Below, in pieces: positions 62,422-64,000 of a stretch of 64,000 bases of DNA (its first letter is position 1; every line of letters begins with the position of its first letter). The stretch lies in NCBI RefSeq assembly GCF_004352915.1, contig NZ_SJSY01000076.1, positions 248,001 through 312,000 on the forward strand, read 5' to 3'. The position numbers and the translations under genes were made by a program. The DNA is from Flavobacterium zhairuonense (GTDB lineage: Bacteria > Bacteroidota > Bacteroidia > Flavobacteriales > Flavobacteriaceae). The notes beneath the pieces are model-generated. The model saw only the letters and a program-made list of their open reading frames with translations, searched no databases and was not told the origin of the DNA.

Positions 62422-63336
62422 ATGACCGACAATACACATCATCAATATAATTCCATCTCAGAGCTTCATTCCTTGCTTAATCTAAAAAAGCCGTCGCATC
62501 CTTTAGTAAGTGTCATTAACTTGGAAGAAATGGATACTGAAAATGGAAGCACTGTAAAATCTATTGAGTATAATTTCTATGCCCTCTTTTTAAAGAAAAA
62601 CTTTGATGGTAAAATAAAATATGGACACCAATATTATGATTTTGATAATGGCGTAATGACATTTTTTGCTCCTAAGCAACGAGTTATTATAGAAGATTAT
62701 ACACCTACTAAGTTGGAAGGATGGATGCTTATATTTCATCCTGATTTTCTTCAGGGATATCCAATTACAAAAAAAATAAAAGAATACGGGTTTTTCTCTT
62801 ATGCTACCAATGAAGCTTTACATGTTTCCGACAAAGAAGACGATGTCATTTCTGGTATAATGAAAAATTTACAGACGGAGATTGAAGCCATTATTGACGG
62901 TTATACACAAGATGTAGTTATATCACACATTGAACTTCTACTCAATTATTGTAACCGTTTCTACAACAGGCAATTCATTACCAGAAAAAAAGCATCAAAT
63001 GACTTACTAGTAAGATTTGAAGACTTGTTGTCAGGTTATCTTCAAAATGACAAGGCAGATAAAATAGGAATACCATCTGTTCAATACTTGGCAGATAAAC
63101 TTTTTATATCTCCTAATTATTTAAACGATTTACTCAAAAACCTGACGGGGCAAACAACACAACAACATATTCAAAATTTCCTTATTAATAAAGCAAAAGA
63201 TTTATTGACAACAACAAATTTATCAGTAAGTGAGATTGCTTATCAATTAGGCTTTGAATATCCACAATCATTCAATAAGCTTTTTAAAAATAAAACTCAT
63301 TTAACTCCATTGGAATTTAAGCAATCATTCAACTAA
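62422..63336 (+). CDS. AraC-family transcriptional regulator
   Basis: 304 residues from ATG 62422. N-terminal cupin-like sensor region (VSVINLEEMDTENGSTVKSI, FFAPKQRVIIEDY), C-terminal helix-turn-helix pair (SVQYLADKLFISPNYLNDLL; TTNLSVSEIAYQLGFEYPQS). It lies 40 nt after the aldo/keto reductase gene and is likely its regulator. Confidence 0.9.
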   Translation: MTDNTHHQYNSISELHSLLNLKKPSHPLVSVINLEEMDTENGSTVKSIEYNFYALFLKKNFDGKIKYGHQYYDFDNGVMTFFAPKQRVIIEDYTPTKLEGWMLIFHPDFLQGYPITKKIKEYGFFSYATNEALHVSDKEDDVISGIMKNLQTEIEAIIDGYTQDVVISHIELLLNYCNRFYNRQFITRKKASNDLLVRFEDLLSGYLQNDKADKIGIPSVQYLADKLFISPNYLNDLLKNLTGQTTQQHIQNFLINKAKDLLTTTNLSVSEIAYQLGFEYPQSFNKLFKNKTHLTPLEFKQSFN

Positions 63337-63379
63337 CAAAACGATTGTCGATAAATAAATAATATTACTTTCAGTTTTT

Positions 63380-63519
63380 TAGCATTATACCTTTACTGCA
63401 TATACAAACCACAATTTTATTGTTTGTATGAATAATTATCTTATAAATTCACTTGAAAATAAGCCAATTTCTTTAAATCATTCATAAAATGGTTTGTAAA
63501 CTGTCCTGTCCCCGTCACT
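63380..63519 (+). repeat. Intergenic repeat, type B, copy 4
   Basis: TTATACCTTTACTGCATATA, CAAACC, AATTATCTTATAAATTCACT, TGAAAATAAGCCAATTTC, hairpin AAATCAT/ATGGTTT, core TGTCCTGTCCCCGTCACT (63502-63519). Left part lacks the ~180 nt found in copies 1 and 3. Confidence 0.85.
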
Positions 63520-63525
63520 AAACTA

Positions 63526-63560
63526 AAAAATCCCATTTCTAACGAAATGGGATTTTTTTT
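63526..63560 (+). terminator. Terminator after repeat B copy 4
   Basis: AAAATCCCATTTC and GAAATGGGATTTT pair around TAAC, with flanking A and T runs, bidirectional. It separates the AraC gene from the convergent sulfatase. Confidence 0.88.
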
Positions 63561-63588
63561 AGAATTTAATAGATTTTTTCAAATTAAT

Positions 63589-64000
63589 TTATAGCAAATT
63601 CACTTTCACGCTATTAATTTTCCCTTCAAATTTAAAAGGCGCTTTTTTATAATAACGAATAGAAACCGGACCGCCTAAATCTTCACCTACATCAAAAGTT
63701 TCGCTGGCGGTAAAAGCAACGGGAACTGTACGTTTTACTTCTCCCTTAGCATATTCTTTACCGTCAACAGTAATGACGATATCTGCGGGTGCTCCTGGTT
63801 TTGCAATAGTGGTTAAAACTTCTATTTTATGTTTTCCTGCTGGAATTTTTTCAGACGATTCAACATTGTAGCGTTCTATAATCAGCATATTATATTCGTA
63901 AACTAATTTTCCGTTATCCATAAATAAAGTAACACCGCCGCCAGAACCTCCAAGCGCATATAAAACTCCTGAAGCATTTTCTTTAACCTCAACATCGGCA
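63589..64000 (-). CDS. Arylsulfatase, C-terminal end (partial)
   Basis: The frame is open to the window edge: ADVEVKENASGVLYALGGSG, GVTLFMDNGKLVYEYNML, PAGKHKIEVLTTIAKPGAPA, KRTVPVAFTASETFDVGED, FEGKINSVKVNLL-stop. This is the C-terminal beta-sandwich of long arylsulfatases, like the end of the 30420-32804 product. The catalytic part lies beyond the right edge. Confidence 0.85.
   Translation of the reverse strand, partial: ADVEVKENASGVLYALGGSGGGVTLFMDNGKLVYEYNMLIIERYNVESSEKIPAGKHKIEVLTTIAKPGAPADIVITVDGKEYAKGEVKRTVPVAFTASETFDVGEDLGGPVSIRYYKKAPFKFEGKINSVKVNLL

Overview
The window looks like the chromosome of a Flavobacterium-type Bacteroidetes. The DNA is AT-rich, starts rarely have a Shine-Dalgarno, several promoters match the Bacteroidetes form TTG-N17..23-TAnnTTTG, and many proteins belong to Bacteroidetes families. 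These include a TonB-type beta-barrel receptor, DUF4369/thioredoxin, DUF3570/DUF4266, DUF2652 and AraC proteins with TPR sensors. There are no rRNA genes, recognisable transposases, phage genes or CRISPR arrays.

Layout. (1) 1-5.07 kb is housekeeping: the end of an RND pump gene, a TolC-like channel, a bestrophin and pheT. (2) 5.07-11.14 kb (minus strand) is a six-gene accessory cluster of unknown function: a peptidoglycan-binding/SGNH protein, a subtilisin-like protease and five proteins I cannot place (two coiled-coil or acidic, one zinc-ribbon-like, one glycine- and Pro/Gln-rich). Diverging from it are a small protein gene, a membrane protein, a NarL-type histidine kinase and its response regulator. 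(3) 13.9-14.66 kb holds apt and tRNA-Arg(ACG) with its promoter and terminator. (4) About 14.75-22.3 kb is visibly richer in G+C: hemA, a truncated-globin-like lipoprotein, a cytochrome c lipoprotein, a VIT-type transporter and a thioredoxin/ApbE/DUF4266/DUF3570 operon. (5) 22.3-30 kb is patchy: an SRPBCC pseudogene, DUF2652, a quinone reductase, an AraC regulator, a thioredoxin-like protein, a leucine-rich-repeat protein and an LprI-like protein. (6) 30.4-32.8 kb is an arylsulfatase; a second sulfatase runs off the right end.

(7) 33.46-42.56 kb (minus strand) is a tight seven-gene operon: an unknown secreted or beta-rich protein, a ThDP 2-oxo-acid decarboxylase, a flavin amine oxidase, a VioB-like ferritin-fold protein, a Cys-rich protein with repeated C-x-x-Q-G-x-C units, a DUF692 multinuclear iron oxygenase (MNIO) and a DUF2063 partner. 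It is bracketed by direct repeats of roughly 200 bp. (8) 44.2-57.9 kb holds two adjacent RiPP (modified peptide) loci. The first has two small precursors whose C-terminal cores are PANNC(H/Y)GGNC, a radical SAM/SPASM maturase and a C39-peptidase ABC exporter. The second has an AraC/TPR regulator, another double-glycine precursor, a subtilisin-like lipoprotein, and a split LanB (dehydratase plus a separate SpaB_C-type protein) with no LanC in view. The leaders of both precursor types share KKFxxxKFEV, which suggests common recognition or export. (9) 58.6-63.3 kb: an HxlR regulator with two clear operators, a crotonase, a quinone-oxidoreductase-like MDR enzyme, an aldo/keto reductase and an AraC regulator.

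The most striking large-scale structure is a family of seven intergenic elements, all in the same orientation. Most end in a TGTCCTGTCCCCGTCACT-like core and most are followed at once by a different intrinsic terminator. They fall at the borders of the gene blocks. Related direct repeats of the tRNA-Arg terminator hairpin lie at 14.6, 22.7 and 25.9 kb. Together these suggest a region built from successively inserted or duplicated cassettes.
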